Origin: Tanypteryx hageni
Lineage: Eukaryota; Arthropoda; Insecta; Odonata; Petaluridae
NCBI GenBank assembly: GCA_028673005.1
Contig: CM054117.1
Location: 51,829,870 to 51,893,869 of the forward strand
Length of the DNA: 64,000 nucleotides
Reading direction: 5' to 3'
Part shown: positions 10,980-22,052 of the stretch, one piece after another
Layout of the letters: every line of letters starts with the position of its first letter
How positions within the stretch are numbered: the first letter of the stretch is position 1
The notes under the pieces: generated by a model
What the model was told of the DNA's origin: nothing
The model's input: only the letters and a program-made list of their open reading frames with translations
Databases searched by the model: none
Made by a program: the position numbers and the translations under genes

Positions 10980-11131
10980 AATAAAATAAATTAGCACAAT
11001 TTCCACTCGAATTAATTTATTTCAACCAGCCTCACAGTCATCACTGCATCATCAGGCCACAACAAAAAATACGAAGTACTTTAACATAATAAAATATTGA
11101 AGTGGAAGTTGTGCGAATTTATTTTGTCATA
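10980..11131. repeat. foldback repeat upstream of gene A last exon
   Basis: The left arm AAATAAATTAGCACAATTTC is inverted on the right as GTTGTGCGAATTTATTTT, with inner parts CCACTCGAA and TTGAAGTGG also complementary. The middle, read on the minus strand, has CCTGATGATGCAGTGATGAC. It ends about 95 bases before the acceptor of the terminal exon. Confidence 0.55.
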
Positions 11132-11226
11132 TTCTAATGGTTTTCAACCAAGTTACGTCCGACTGGGTTGAATTTAATCGCAGAAACAGTTGATACCAAA
11201 TAAAAACCAGCTACTTCCGCTTACAG

Positions 11227-11466
11227 AATGCCGAACCGGTCTATTCCTCACAGATACCTTACTCCGTCGACAACGACATGCCGGCAGACCAAGACGGTTT
11301 ACCATCGGATTCTTCCTCTGATTCGTCCTTCGGCACGCACTCCTGTCCCGATTCTCGACCGGGTTCGCTTTCGAACGAGCCTCCGAGTTATTTCAAAGCG
11401 ATCCACGAAGACACTCACGAAGGAGGGGCCAGCTTCTCCGTGGACATCACCACCTCATCGGACTGA
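11227..11466 (+). CDS. Gene A, terminal coding exon (PPSY tail)
   Basis: The acceptor TTCCGCTTACAG ends at 11226. 79 codons plus TGA (11464-11466) continue in phase 0, giving residues 108-186. The tail is rich in Ser, Asp and Pro (PSDSSSDSSFGT) and carries EPPSYFKAI at 158-166, a PPxY WW-domain ligand. It ends in an acidic VDITTSSD. The gene B tails share this order: Ser run, Pro-rich stretch, PPSY, acidic end NTSSWD. Confidence 0.8.
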   Translation, partial: NAEPVYSSQIPYSVDNDMPADQDGLPSDSSSDSSFGTHSCPDSRPGSLSNEPPSYFKAIHEDTHEGGASFSVDITTSSD

Positions 11467-11930
11467 GACGCCGATCTGCGGTCGACAATGCGACTTAACC
11501 GCCGTAAGCTCTGACCGGCCTCCCGACTCCATGCAGTTTGGCGGAATGGAGAGAAGCGCTCAACGGTGGCTGCCAATAAGTCTCCTTTAGAACCGAAGCT
11601 TTGCCATAGAATTTCATCACCTTTGACCCTGTTGCCAACAATTTATCCCCTCGAATAAAACTGTCCAAAAAATTCACGTGTTGCGGGACGCTTACGCTTC
11701 CCGCGCTGGGAACTGCCAGTGAAAAACGTTTAATTGAGATTATTATTAACTTTCCGCGTCTAGTCGAGAAAATTGTGATATAAATCGAAACGAGAATGTT
11801 TTCGAAAGGCGATTATGTTCCAGTGTTCCTGTTAAGTGACATTCCTGGAGGTGAGTTTGAAGAAGTTTCTTCTATAACAATCGTTTGAAACGTCCTTTTC
11901 GTTTCGTAAATAAATCGACTTAGAGTGGAA
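11467..11930 (+). other. gene A 3'UTR with poly(A) signals
   Basis: Contains AATAAA near 11655 and again at 11909-11914. Two blocks are conserved with gene B's 3'UTR: GCGACTTAACCGCC just after the stop, and around 11670-11720 GTTGCGGGACGCTTACGCTTC with GCTGGGAACT (gene B: GCTGCGGGATGAGTACGCTTC, TCTGGGAACT). The end GTAAATAAATCGACTT matches gene B GTATATAAATCGACTT. The later AATAAA is the likelier terminal signal. Confidence 0.6.
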
Positions 11931-12358
11931 TTAATTTTTACGAAAAAATATAAATTTTTATTGCCCTCTCATTCCTGCACTGAATATATTATTGTGGCTT
12001 AAAATGTATGCACGTAAAACGCAAATAAAAACAATCGTGGTCATATCGCACAGACCCTACGCAGGTGATCGATTTTCGATGATTTAGTATTTTCTAATCG
12101 CCAAGCGATAAATTCTCCCTAAAATATGTCGAGAATACACCGTTATCTGATATTTGTGGTTGAAGTAAGGAAAGCTGGGCAGGGTGCATTCGTCCCACTG
12201 CACGCGCCTCAAGACGATCTCAGGTTCCCCCTTCCTTCCCCTCCATGGAAAATTTCCTTTGGACTCTATTGTCAATACCCGTCGAATAGTTCATGTACAT
12301 AACGTAAAAATATAATAAATTAAATTAAAAAATTACGTTATGCACTATAAAGATAAAA

Positions 12359-12661
12359 CTAAATTTAATTTTGGCATGGGGTGAGTTCCATCTGTTGTGA
12401 TAGGTTCCCAAAGGTCCCTATTAAGAACAGATCCAGTGTTAAGATACTAATTAACGAAATTGGCACGCATGTTAACATAAAAGTTTGGTGGTATCATTTA
12501 AATTTCAGATAATGTTGTATCAAGGTTATATCCACCGATGCTATTAAATTTTATATTAAGTTAAGCACAAATTTCGTTAATTAGTATCCTAACACTAAAT
12601 ATATTGTTAATAGGGAACTTTGAGAATCTAACACAACATATGACGTCAAAATTACATTTAT
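12359..12661. repeat. palindromic MITE-like repeat
   Basis: Two arms in inverted orientation: left GTTAAGATACTAATTAACGA and right TCGTTAATTAGTATCCTAAC. Further matches outward include CCCAAAGGTCCCTATTAA versus TTAATAGGGAACTTTGAG. It is a foldback element of about 300 bp with a short spacer and no coding capacity. Confidence 0.65.
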
Positions 12662-12888
12662 TTTCAGCTTTTTAGTACGTTAATATTAAATTTGTATAAC
12701 AAAATAGTTCAATAGGAATAAAAACAATTTTTCTATCAATGTATTAACTTTTTAGCTCGTCAATATAAAAGTTTTGTAACGTAAAAATGTTTATAATTTA
12801 ATTTTTAATACGAAATAGTAATAGTTTGAGAATTGTACGGTAGGGAGACTAACAGCGCCGGAGGTGGAGAGGAGGGGAATCTCTAAGT

Positions 12889-13191
12889 CAGTGTTTTTCA
12901 ACCTTATTACTTTGGCGACACACTTTTTAAATGATCCAGCTCTCGCGATACACCATAAAATAAAAAGTCAATTTTCTTCGTTAAAACAACAAAAATACTT
13001 AAAATTCCTCAATAAAACATCATAAATACAGAAAAAAATATAACAAAATGTTTTATTATGCATAAGAAAGACGATAACTGTCCAAAATTTACTTGATGTT
13101 TAATATAGCTGTTATTAACATTTTCGCTGACAAATCTCCCAGCTTTTCGCGACACATCATTGTGTCGCGACACACCGGTTGAAAACCACTG
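12889..13191. mobile_element. hAT MITE with exact 8-bp target duplication
   Basis: The ends CAGTGTTTTTCAACC and GGTTGAAAACCACTG are inverted repeats of the common hAT type. The element is flanked by identical 8-bp copies CTCTAAGT (12881-12888 and 13192-13199). The interior includes GTGTCGCGACAC palindromes. No transposase ORF. Confidence 0.92.
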
Positions 13192-13289
13192 CTCTAAGTA
13201 GTTGAAAGAAAACATACAAAGCCACATGTGTTCTTCATATAAAAGTTGTTTTATAATAAGAAATTTTGATCCTGGTGTAACTCAAAGAC

Positions 13290-13540
13290 TTGGCTTTCTT
13301 TTTCGATCATACTTACAGGAATGACTTGGCAACGCTCCTTTAAAATACCAATCGCCTCGCCGCCTATATTGAAATCATGAGTTCGACTCCAGGAGCGTAT
13401 ATTTTCTCCGTTTGATTAAAACGGGGAAGAGTGTAGCATATTAATCATTTGCATTTTAAAATTAATAAAAGATATGGTGCGTACTCGAGATTTAAATAAT
13501 TCTATTCTTGAAAAACAGTTTAGTTTCAAGAAATAAAAAT
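13290..13540. repeat. tRNA-derived SINE-like fragment
   Basis: GAGTTCGACTCCAGGAG matches a Pol III B-box (GGTTCRANTCC) and resembles the B-boxes at 18785, 29240 and, inverted, 22370. Following sequence resembles the repeat at about 22240 in inverse orientation. No A-box was confirmed. Confidence 0.35.
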
Positions 13541-13770
13541 ATTCGAACGTGTTGAATTAGCGTAAAAATTTGTTTATAATCAGAAAAGCCTATTTTTTGT
13601 TAGATTTTTAACAATGAGAAATGTAAGCTACCACGACAACTCCCATTTCTGCCGCATTTGAGAGTCCAACGCTTTAATAGCTAAACTTTATGTATGCTTA
13701 CATTCAGCATACGTTTCAGTTAGTCTTTTGTACATAACTACAATTAATTAGACATTTTTTTTACTCATTA

Positions 13771-14330
13771 CAATAATATCTCGATTAACGAAGTAGAGGC
13801 GTTCTATGGCGCCCCTTCGAAATCGGAAACTCCGTTAATAGAGGCGGATATAAAATAGAGGCATAGAGATGTGTTTCACGATTCAGAGAAGGGGAGATGG
13901 AGTGAAATATCAGTAAGTACTAACAAAAATAATACCAAATGTTTCTAAACACATGAAATATGCTAATTAGTTTAAGGATGGATTAAATTAGAGAATAGCT
14001 AATTAGTTTAAGGATGGATTAAATTAGAGAATAAATCGATAAGTCCTACAGTGGTGGGAGTCGAGCCGTCGGGAACTAGTACACGGGGAGCAGACAAGTT
14101 GGTGTCATCAGTAGCTATCCAGCAGGTATTGCACGTCGTTGGCTTCCTCGATACTCACTTTCTGGGCCATTTATGCGACGCCAGCGATAACAGAATTTTA
14201 CTCTTTTTAATCGCTTTGCAGGAAGTTTATGAAGCTTTTGTTTATTTTTCGATTTCTTGCAAAAATAATGCCTACTTTGTTATAAAGAAGCGTCGTTCCC
14301 AGAGGATTCGTTAATCGAGGAGGTATTTCT
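13771..14330. mobile_element. Tigger/pogo-like MITE with TA duplication
   Basis: The left end CAATAATATCTCGATTAACG and the right end, read inverted, CAGAAATACCTCCTCGATTA share the core CTCGATTAACGAA. TA flanks both sides, as expected for a Tc1/mariner-superfamily insertion. The interior has a plus-strand ORF (14051-14314) without recognised transposase motifs. Confidence 0.75.
13962..14033. repeat. exact 36-bp tandem duplication
   Basis: GCTAATTAGTTTAAGGATGG plus the next 16 bases occurs twice back to back (13962-13997 and 13998-14033) without a mismatch, inside the Tigger-like MITE. The identity suggests a recent duplication. Confidence 0.9.
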
Positions 14331-14458
14331 GTATATTATACGTATTTATTCTTACCTTTTGTGTGTATTTTCCTTTCGTCGTTTTTTAAATGTAATTCTG
14401 TATGTAAGATTTATATAGGTATGTATATATATGCTGAGACATAGCTACATTATTGATT

Positions 14459-14592
14459 GAGGAGAGAGTGAGGAAGATTTGGAGGGAGAATGGGAGGGAG
14501 AGAATGGGAGGGAGGAAGAAAGAGAGGGAGAATGGCAGGGGGAGAGAGAGGAGAATGAGAGGGAGGAAGAGAGAGGAGGGAAGGAGAATGGG
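14459..14592. repeat. homopurine GA-rich tract
   Basis: About 130 bases almost entirely of G and A on the + strand, built from GGGAGAATGG and GAGAGAGG-like units. Simple repeat; such tracts can form triplex DNA or bind GAGA-type factors, but nothing here shows a function. Confidence 0.8.
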
Positions 14593-15828
14593 AAGTGTCT
14601 TAATTTCAATATTTAATTCATGTATATCCTTCATTTTCCACAGGCCGTTTCACTAGTTTCAATATAAAAATTTCAATTTTACCTAGTTGCCATCATTAGG
14701 CACGCATTGTAGCCGAGCGATTGGCCGAGGCGCCAAAACCTTATTGGCACTTTCCCCGCGATCTAACGACAAGTTGATAAATTACGGCTAGCAATTAAGA
14801 TTGCTTCGTTTATTGGATGTAGTAACGAAGTAACGTGTGTGTTTCAATTGTCTTAGCGGAAATTGTTCGAAGGGGGCGCTGGAATAGATTATCACCCGGG
14901 GCGTCAAAATGGGCATGGATAAACATCAAGTTCTCAAAACTTACGGATCGCGAGAATGGGGGTGCCGCGATTCCTAAGCGATGAGAACTATCCTGATGGC
15001 GGTTACTTTGTAATTGAACTGCACGTCGGTAAATGACCATATCGTACCGAATTACACAAAAAATAATCGAGCTCACTTTAATGCTGAAATCAGAAGTGAA
15101 AAACAATATTGCTCCAATAGTAACAAAAAGGTTAAACATTTTTGGATAATGGCGGAACATTGTTTTTCAGTTTTGTATTGGCCAAAGAGTACCTTAGATA
15201 TTCAACTTTTTTCAATTTGCTTATGACTCTACACAAGATGGGTATTTGGTCGCCAAACTGACTACTCCGACTGGACAAGGGCAAAGAGTGGGGCCTGCGT
15301 CGTAATCGCGAAATGGTCACGCTCGATCATGGGTCAGAATGTCAGAGCGACGTAACCGCGTAAAGCTGTTAGGCGAGGGAGGAGTGCATTGAACTTCTAT
15401 TTTTAAAGCCATTAAAAATAAACCAAGAAAACGTCCGATTATTTTCAAGAGGCGTAATGTGGTAATAAAGTGCGAAGGAAGGAAGGGATGGAATTTATGG
15501 CTAAATCAACCTCTTGGATTATTATAGAATAAAGTGTGATGATCTTTTTAAAAAAAATGCTTTCCTATCTCGAAACATATCTGGCAAATTTTTTTTTCGC
15601 CATAGCATACTTTCGTCAAATTAATTAGAAGGAAGTACAAACCGCGGACACGTTATAACGATATGTCACTACGATATTTAGAGGTTTAAAAAATTAAAGC
15701 GAACATAAAACGAATCTTTTCGGTCGTTCTAATCGTAACGATTCGTGCTATCCTGTTATCGTTCGTCCCTTGGTGGAAAATGATGTTTATATCGTTCTCA
15801 TTGTTACTGAATACCTTGTTTTTTAAGG
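14593..15828. other. no gene seen; tRNA-like remnant near 14705
   Basis: At 14705-14740, GTAGCCGAGCGATTGGCCGAGGC resembles the D-arm/A-box of a class II tRNA (Ser/Leu type), but no complete cloverleaf follows. Otherwise intergenic AT-rich sequence without clear ORFs. Confidence 0.3.
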
Positions 15829-16078
15829 TCACAACTCGGAAGGATCGAGGAAAAGACCGCCTGCACCGCAGTTTCCGGTAAGATACGCGGGGAAAACCCG
15901 ACGCGTTGCGTTGAACCCGCGACAACAGCTTGCGTCTCTTCCGAAGAGAATTTGTGTCAAGCGAAATACGCAAAAAGCCGTTACGGCAACGACAGGAACG
16001 ATTCCCGACGTCACAACCGCCAATACCCTCGATAAATAGTCCAAATAAATGGAACCATACAGGTTGATAAGGCAGCAA
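15829..16078 (-). CDS. possible minus-strand membrane-protein fragment, unrecognised
   Basis: The minus strand is open for 83 codons to TGA at 15829, GC-richer than its surroundings, with a hydrophobic segment (AVVTSGIVPVVAVTAFCVF) followed by a Cys/Arg-rich part and LDPSEL. It could be a terminal exon of a membrane protein or a decayed gene. I see no family signature and no defined acceptor. Confidence 0.22.
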
Positions 16079-17150
16079 AGGTAGAGTTGTCAGCCGTACA
16101 TCCGGCCCTCGTGTAACACGAGAGACACGTTCTGAAAAATGCTGCGTAATGTGAATCCATAATCAATCACCGTTTTTGGATGCGCTAAAATATAGGTATA
16201 AATAAACCGTGTTACGTGAAAAGGTGGTTGCGTTCCATACCCCCTCCAGACCCAGAATTCTAAATCTCTCTTTGATGCAAATATAAGTACAAATAGTGCT
16301 GTTGTCCATTACCTAAAGCATATAAAAAAAGCATTCGTATCTTCCAACACGCCTCTTCCTCGATCTACAATCTGGAACCCAAAGTCCCAAGTCCGTCCAA
16401 ACCGCGTTAATACGAACCATAATCCGCGTTGTCTGAATGCTCGTCATTAAAAAAACAAACACTGTTGTAGCAAATCCGTGTTATGAGAACCCGTGCTATA
16501 GGCGGGCCAGTTGCATAGCAAAGACATTATGTAGGTGTAAGTCAGCGTATATATATAATTTTTTATACCTTAAAAAAACTATTTATAGTTTTCATTTAAT
16601 ATTAATACGTGATTTAAATCATGTATACTCACCAAATACGACTGATGATTGCTCCTTCAGATAGCCTCGCTCGACACCACTGACATCATTATGCGCCCTC
16701 AAGGCCTAGAAGATGACTTAAAACCAGGAGCGAACTGGAGGTCACGGGACGCTCTTCCACTGCTGTACATCTCTTGACGCCCTGGGTGATTATTTAAAAA
16801 CCATTCACAGTTACTTACGAGTTCTTTGTGAAATCGAAAAAAGTCTTCGATAAATGCATTTATTTTAATCTCTCACAAAATAAAACATTAATTAGTGTCT
16901 CGTCGTTCCCCGGATTCCCAGTTAGTAAACATTGGAAAGCGTTTTTCTCCGGAATTCCAGAATTTCTTCTTTAGCATATGATAGTATGCGTCGAATTTAA
17001 CATCAACACTTTCCTTTGCGTTTAACTGGCCATCTCACCTTTGGGACGCCCATGGGTTTTCTTTGGAAGTTCCTAATGGAGGACATTTGTTAGGGGAAGT
17101 TGATACTAGCATGGCTCAACGTGAGGGAAATACCTCTTCTGAAACAGGGA
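16079..17150. other. no gene seen; scattered Tigger-like motifs
   Basis: Motifs such as AACCGTGTTACGTGAAAAGG (16207), AACCGCGTTAATACGAACC (16400) and AATCCGTGTTATGAGAACCC (16472) look like repeated ends of Tigger-type MITEs, but I could not define an element. No coding region recognised. Confidence 0.3.
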
Positions 17151-17164
17151 GATTAGTCTTTCTC

Positions 17165-17235
17165 GGTAGTTCAGTGGTAGCAGTGCCCTAATTAGGACAT
17201 GGCATTCAACATGGGCACCGCTTGTAAAAGGTTCC
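17165..17235 (+). repeat. tRNA-like remnant (A-box only)
   Basis: GGTAGTTCAGTGGTAGCAG is a clear tRNA D-arm/A-box sequence, but no convincing B-box follows at the right distance. Likely the head of a tRNA-derived short repeat. Confidence 0.35.
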
Positions 17236-17413
17236 AAACGTTTCCGTAAAAAATCCCAAGAGTTTAATTTCACATAAATGAGTTTTAATTTATTTCTCAG
17301 ATGTTAATGTAATGTTTAATAATATGCTACTATATACTATTAGAACGCAGGAAAAATAATATTCTACGTAACTGTTTCCTAAAATTTTGCCACAGGCACC
17401 CTATCTCCCAGCT

Positions 17414-17485
17414 ATGTCTCTTGAGTGGTAGAATACCCGCCCGGCAAGCGAAAGAGCCGGGTTCGACTCCAGGACAAGGGAGAAT
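17414..17485 (+). repeat. tRNA-Gly-like SINE head or pseudo-tRNA
   Basis: TTGAGTGGTAGAATACCCGCC, the loop CCGGCAA, then GCCGGGTTCGACTCCAGG give D-arm, anticodon-arm and T-arm similarity to tRNA-Gly and to the better preserved copy at 41279. The acceptor stem pairs poorly, so a functional tRNA is unlikely. Confidence 0.45.
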
Positions 17486-17559
17486 TTTTCTCCTGCTTTC
17501 CAAAATTTGTATTGTAATACTGCGTCTTTCAGGGTCGCGTCATCTCTTGCCTCTCGTTA

Positions 17560-17769
17560 ATCTATTGCCTCAGACAACCTGAATGAGTCATAAAATGGCT
17601 TCGCTTTGGTCGGAAGGAGAAAAAACAAATGCGCGCGGGTAAATCCAACATGCGTATTGGTCACGTGAGTTCAGTTGTACGAATTCCCTATGGAAAACCG
17701 GTTTGGAAAGAGAAGAGATCCGTTCACGTATGTACAAGGTTTTCTCCTTCGGACTCAGATGCTACGCGA
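17560..17769 (+). promoter_or_regulatory. probable gene B promoter region
   Basis: Just upstream of the gene B first exon. It contains an AP-1-like TGAGTCA (17584-17590) and an E-box CACGTG (17663-17668). TGAGTCA is shared with the gene A upstream region. This segment is outside the triplicated unit, so units 2 and 3 lack it. Function is inferred from position. Confidence 0.35.
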
Positions 17770-17950
17770 ACTATTTCGCGGGTCTGCTGCCTGTTTGTTT
17801 GACATTCCGAGAAGTGATTTAACGGTGAAATAGATATATTTTGATCTTGCTGCGCAATTCTTTAAAGTTAAGTTTTAACTTCAGCCAGAGGAAGAAATTT
17901 TGGAGATCGCTTGGATGTAATGGCGAAGAAGAGGATCTCATTACCAAAAG
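17770..17950 (+). other. gene B first exon (5' exon, paralogous to gene A)
   Basis: GGAGATCGCTTGGAT at about 17902 equals gene A GGAGATCGTTTGGAT. Upstream CGCGAACTATTTCGCGGGTC, TTTGACATTCC and GAAATAGAT match gene A CGCGAGCCATTCTGCGAGAA, TTTGACGTCGG and GAAAATAGAT in the same order. The exon probably ends at AAAAG|GTTAGT (17950). An ATG at 17920 opens MAKKRISLPK, which would leave phase 1, not the phase 0 needed by the next known exon, so I treat this exon as 5'UTR. Confidence 0.5.
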
Positions 17951-18640
17951 GTTAGTTCAATAGAAAATAATCAAATTTGTCTTAAGGCTAAAAACAAATT
18001 CGCAATAAATGTAATTAAAAATTAAATCGAATAATTAAGTGCTTACTCAGGTATCTTCGAGAGCTATAAAACGTTAGGAAGAACCATTTGCGTATTTCGG
18101 CAACAAGTCAGCCACCTTCAGCGGTATTCACTTATAACAGAGTAGATTCACTGATAGTTTATTGTAAAAGAATCAGCTAACGTTGAATGCCGCTGTTGAC
18201 GGCTGTCTGATAACCGAAAGGAGCATATCGTTCTACATAACCTTTTTTATGGCCATTGGAGATACCTGCGTTTAAGTATTTATTTATTTATTTTATAAAA
18301 AGTTATTACATATATGACAAAGTAAGTTGATAGTGTGATAATAAAATATATGGAATATTTTATGATTTTTTTTGCAGAGAAAATAATTAATCGAATAATT
18401 TTTACTAACCACTACAGATAAGTATAGTAGAGGATTACAATGCTAAAAATAGAAAAATAACAACAAATTTCGCAACTGGTTTCGCTACTGGCTGTGAATT
18501 TTATTAAAGTTAAAAGATCTACTAAGCTATTTTTTTCCTATTTTCTCTATACGTAGTTTTGGGAAATTGTTGTTTCTTTGTATAAGTTCCACAACTTAAC
18601 GCATGCAATTGCAATGCCACATTATTTTTAGCCTATTTTA
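17951..18640. other. gene B first intron, no clear feature
   Basis: AT-rich; no ORF, tRNA or repeat boundaries recognised. Confidence 0.35.
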
Positions 18641-18985
18641 AAGAATGGGAAATAGGTTTATAGTTTCTTCGTTGCGCCTGTCTGTCCCATCCAATTAACT
18701 TTTGAAGCAATAGATCGATTTTCGTGGCACTTGGTGGAAATCTCTTGTTACTGAGTATAGCTTTTGTTGCAAAGATTGAAAGTCCCGGGTTCGATTCCAG
18801 GAATTATCCTTCCCATTTGATTTACATGGGGAATCTGAAATCTGACGTGAAGGGCAATTTTCTCTTGCACATTGAAATATCTTATAATTGTAATATCGGA
18901 GCGAGAATTGTACTATTCTCTGAGGAAAAGAATGGAGATTCAAATTTTTGTCGTAGAAGTTTTCTTATCTATCACATTTCTTCGA
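18640..18985 (+). repeat. dispersed short repeat with B-box (SINE-like), copy 1
   Basis: Shares blocks with the repeat at 28810-29430: CATCCAATTAACTTTTG...GCAATAGATCGATTTTC, AAAGTCCCGGGTTCGATTCC and AATATCGGAGCGAG in the same order. The block GGGTTCGATTCC is a Pol III B-box. The two copies are too diverged to be a recent duplication, so this is a dispersed family. Confidence 0.55.
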
Positions 18986-19087
18986 ATTTTGCATAAATAC
19001 TGGCATTTTTGCAGTTTGTATCGCTCATTACGAGAGTGTTGCCATAGCAACGACTATTGTTGATCCCGGATTCGGTATAGTCTAGTA

Positions 19088-19337
19088 CAATGTTTCTCAA
19101 CCGGGGATCTTCGGAGCCCTAGGCGTAATTTCTCGGGGGACCACCCGTTGAGTAGGACATGATGATTTTTTTAATATATAACTTGTATGATCCAGCACAG
19201 AGTTGTCATTAATGTCCCAAAGTGAAAACACAAGAAAATGAGTGAAAAATGCCCGAGTTTATCATAGAGAAGGGGTCCGCAGAAGCTGCGAGACTTCGTA
19301 GGAGGTCCGCGGCTCCAAAAAAGGTTGAGAAACACTG
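19088..19337. mobile_element. hAT MITE with 8-bp target duplication
   Basis: Ends CAATGTTTCTCAACCGGGG and AAGGTTGAGAAACACTG are inverted; flanking 8-mers GTCTAGTA and GTCTAGTG agree at 7 of 8. The internal GGTCCGCGG motifs are typical of this hAT MITE type. It lies in the gene B first intron, just before the duplicated unit begins. Confidence 0.9.
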
Positions 19338-20034
19338 GTCTAGTGGTACATACACGCGTGCTATTTGTCACGAAAAATACGCGCGATCAATTTAGTTTTC
19401 CGTTAGAATGTATTTGTGATATTTTGCTAACGCTAAATTATGAAATTTGGGAACACAAAGAGCAAGTCATCCGCGGAGATTTATAAAGTTATTCAAGCCA
19501 ATATAAGCAACTGCTACATCACATTTAAAAAAAATCAGTAATAAATTAAATTAATTGATGAATTAATTACATAATTGTGAGGAAAGTAGGCATTATATTA
19601 TGTTCCGTATGGATCATCTTGTTTACAAAGTGAAACTTTCTGTGCTGTACATCAATTGATTCGATCCAGTAAAATTTTAAGTGTGAAATAAATTATATTA
19701 TTTATTAACTGCTGTTATTCTAAGATACATCTATCGACAGTTATTACTTTTGTATGAATATAAAATTTGGGGTTATATTTTTATTTAAAAATGGAAATGT
19801 CACACTTGCCTGCCTGGGATGCTTCTCAATGGCTGTAGATCTTATGTACATTTCCTCATTTTTTATGGAAGCATCAATATAGTAGTGATTAAATAAACAA
19901 AATAAGGCAACGAAGAGAGTAACAATCCCTTCATCCCGTGGTTTCCACCTCACCCTCTTTTCAGCAACAGTCCCTACATCTGTGAAATGCTGCCATCTGC
20001 CGGTGATTAGAGTGAAGTAGAAGGGAGTTCTCTC

Positions 20035-20179
20035 AAAAACCAGTCGACGACAAGACTTCGTAAGCGGAAAAACAACCGAGGGCCGCTCCACTCAAAGCGT
20101 TGGTTCCGATGTGAATTTTGGTGAGTGCTAGCATATTACTTATCGAACATCTTTGGCGGTCGATGAGAGCGTCGGCCAT
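20035..20179 (-). pseudogene. frameshifted copy of minus-strand ORF (unit 1)
   Basis: It starts MADALIDRQRCSISNMLAL and matches the longer ORFs in units 2 (41928-41605) and 3 (57108-56797). An extra A in the run CTCAAAAACC shifts the frame and ends it early. See the unit 2 entry. Confidence 0.25.
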
Positions 20180-20895
20180 TACATCGCATCGTAAACTCGA
20201 ATAGTTGTCATCTTTCTTTTGTTTGCCTCATCAAATTGCTTTATTCGCGCTTACTGATCACTTCTACACAAAAGACTTGAACGCGAAACATACAAGTTTT
20301 ACTTTACTCTAAATTGTTTTTCTTTCTGTTTCGTTAGGTATGTTCGTCCCGCTTTCGTAATTTTCTTTTTCGTCTCGTTCGTGACGACTTTCCAACAAAA
20401 TGCATACTTAAAATGTTCATCCTTTAGGTCGCTGTCATTTTGCGTTAGGCGTTTTACGCGCGTGTGCTGCCATCTTTGTTTCTTTAGCAGAGCGCGAAGC
20501 TGTGATGTCATACATAGCTGGTCCCTCCGTTCTACTTGGGCTATGGAGAGAATGAAGAGGAGGTCTAGCCCCTCTCGAATTATTAGTGCGACATCTATCC
20601 ACGAATAATCACACGCTGTATTCTCGCGGGCAGTAGCCTTAAAGTTTCTTAGCTGCGCTAAGTGTCCAATTGCAGCTCACTTGTCATATATGATAAAATA
20701 AATACTAATTAAATTGGTAAATGGCTATTTCAGCCTCACAAACCATTTGAATTTAACAGGCTCTAAAGAAGAATAATATAACTGAATAAAGAGAGCCACC
20801 GGAAATCTGAAGGCGACCCAGCGAATATGACCTGGCGACCTATTTTTGTGATTAAGAACCACTTCCATAGAGTGAATAGTCGGCACTCCTTTAAC

Positions 20896-21185
20896 CAAGT
20901 GGTTTCTAAACTGGGTGCCGTGGCATACTGGGGTGTCGGAGGTGCTTTATAGGGATGCTGCGGAATATATTTTGTAGTAAATAAACGGTTTGGAGATGAT
21001 AATAGGTAATTAGGGCAACAACCTTCCACTAATAAATTGAATGTGGTGTAGTATCAAGACATAGATATAACAAAGGTTGTAATACCCGTATCTAAAATAT
21101 AAACTAATACTTCAAAGGCTTGAATTACGCGAAATTCTGTATCTCTGAAAGGGTACCGCTCCTACAAATGGTTTGAAAACTATTG
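20896..21185. mobile_element. degenerate hAT-like MITE (also 42646-42935 and 57795-58084)
   Basis: Ends CAAGTGGTTTCTAAACTGGG and, inverted, CAATAGTTTTCAAACC are weak inverted repeats of hAT type; the interior has GCATACTGGGGTGTCGG and GGGTACCGCTCC. No clear target duplication. Present at the same place in all three units, so it predates them. Confidence 0.5.
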
Positions 21186-21939
21186 CTCCAGCCATAGCCA
21201 ACAAAATCGTTTAATATTTAAGTTACGCTTTGTTTTGAGTAACATTGATTATGTCTTTCTTCATCGTTCTAATTCGTTTTATAAGAAAATACTAGTGGCT
21301 TGTTGCAGTTAATGCTGCAAGAAACTGAGGGAAACAGATTAATAAATTTAATATTTTATATATTAATATAATATATTAATATTTTAAATAATCTCACCTT
21401 CATTTATAAATGTTAAATAATTATAATAATTACACAATACATACATAATACAATATAAAATATAAGACGAAGATACAGAAAAGATATAATAACTAACAGA
21501 ATAAAAGAATAAATAAATAACAGCTGAATTCGATGTTTCAACACATAATTATTGATTACTAGGACAATTTAAATCACAAAATTTGAATTATAAACCCTCA
21601 TAAACACAGTATCAAAGTCTAATAACATATTTATTTAAGTTACCGCCATATTGTTTATCGTTACCAAGGCATTGTGAAAAATTCGAATTTTTACGCTAAA
21701 AACTAAAATAGGCATCGATTCAAAGCATATACGAAAATCAAAGACAGGACAATGAATTTTCATTCTTTTTTGAGGCTTTTGGTTCAACTCCCAAATTTGT
21801 ACGATTATCAAAAGTAATTTTAAAATGCTAAAGAGTAAAGACATGCATACCAAGAAAATCGATATTTACGTGTTATCTTATGGGAAACTTACCGATATTT
21901 AGATGAAACCTCAGTCTACATTTTAACACGGCTTGGGAT

Positions 21940-22015
21940 CACTCCCTCCCTCTATCTCCTCTCTCACTCCCCCTGTCTCTCTCTTTTTTTCTTCCTCTCT
22001 CTCCTTCTCGCTCAC
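21940..22015. repeat. polypyrimidine tract (all three units)
   Basis: A C/T-rich stretch (CTCCCTCCCTCTATCTCC and CTCTCTCTTTTTTTCTTCC) at 21940, 43690 and 58840. It lies 40-50 bases upstream of an ATG-containing candidate exon and might serve as a splice polypyrimidine tract; otherwise a simple repeat. Confidence 0.6.
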
Positions 22016-22052
22016 GTATTAAAACATTCAAAGCACGCTTTCCTTACGCATA

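Noticed and set aside
14051..14314. ORF in the Tigger-like MITE as a gene
   Set aside because: It begins with VGVEPSGTSTRGADKL, lacks transposase motifs, and lies entirely within a non-autonomous element.
14386..14634. Leu/Pro-rich ORF on the minus strand and Arg/Glu-rich ORF on the plus strand
   Set aside because: Both are translations of the GA-rich simple repeat.
17920..17950. MAKKRISLPK as the coding start of gene B
   Set aside because: The ATG lies in a strong first exon, but splicing at 17950 leaves phase 1. Joining to 23086 in that phase reads a different frame that hits TAA inside the exon, not the helix frame homologous to gene A.
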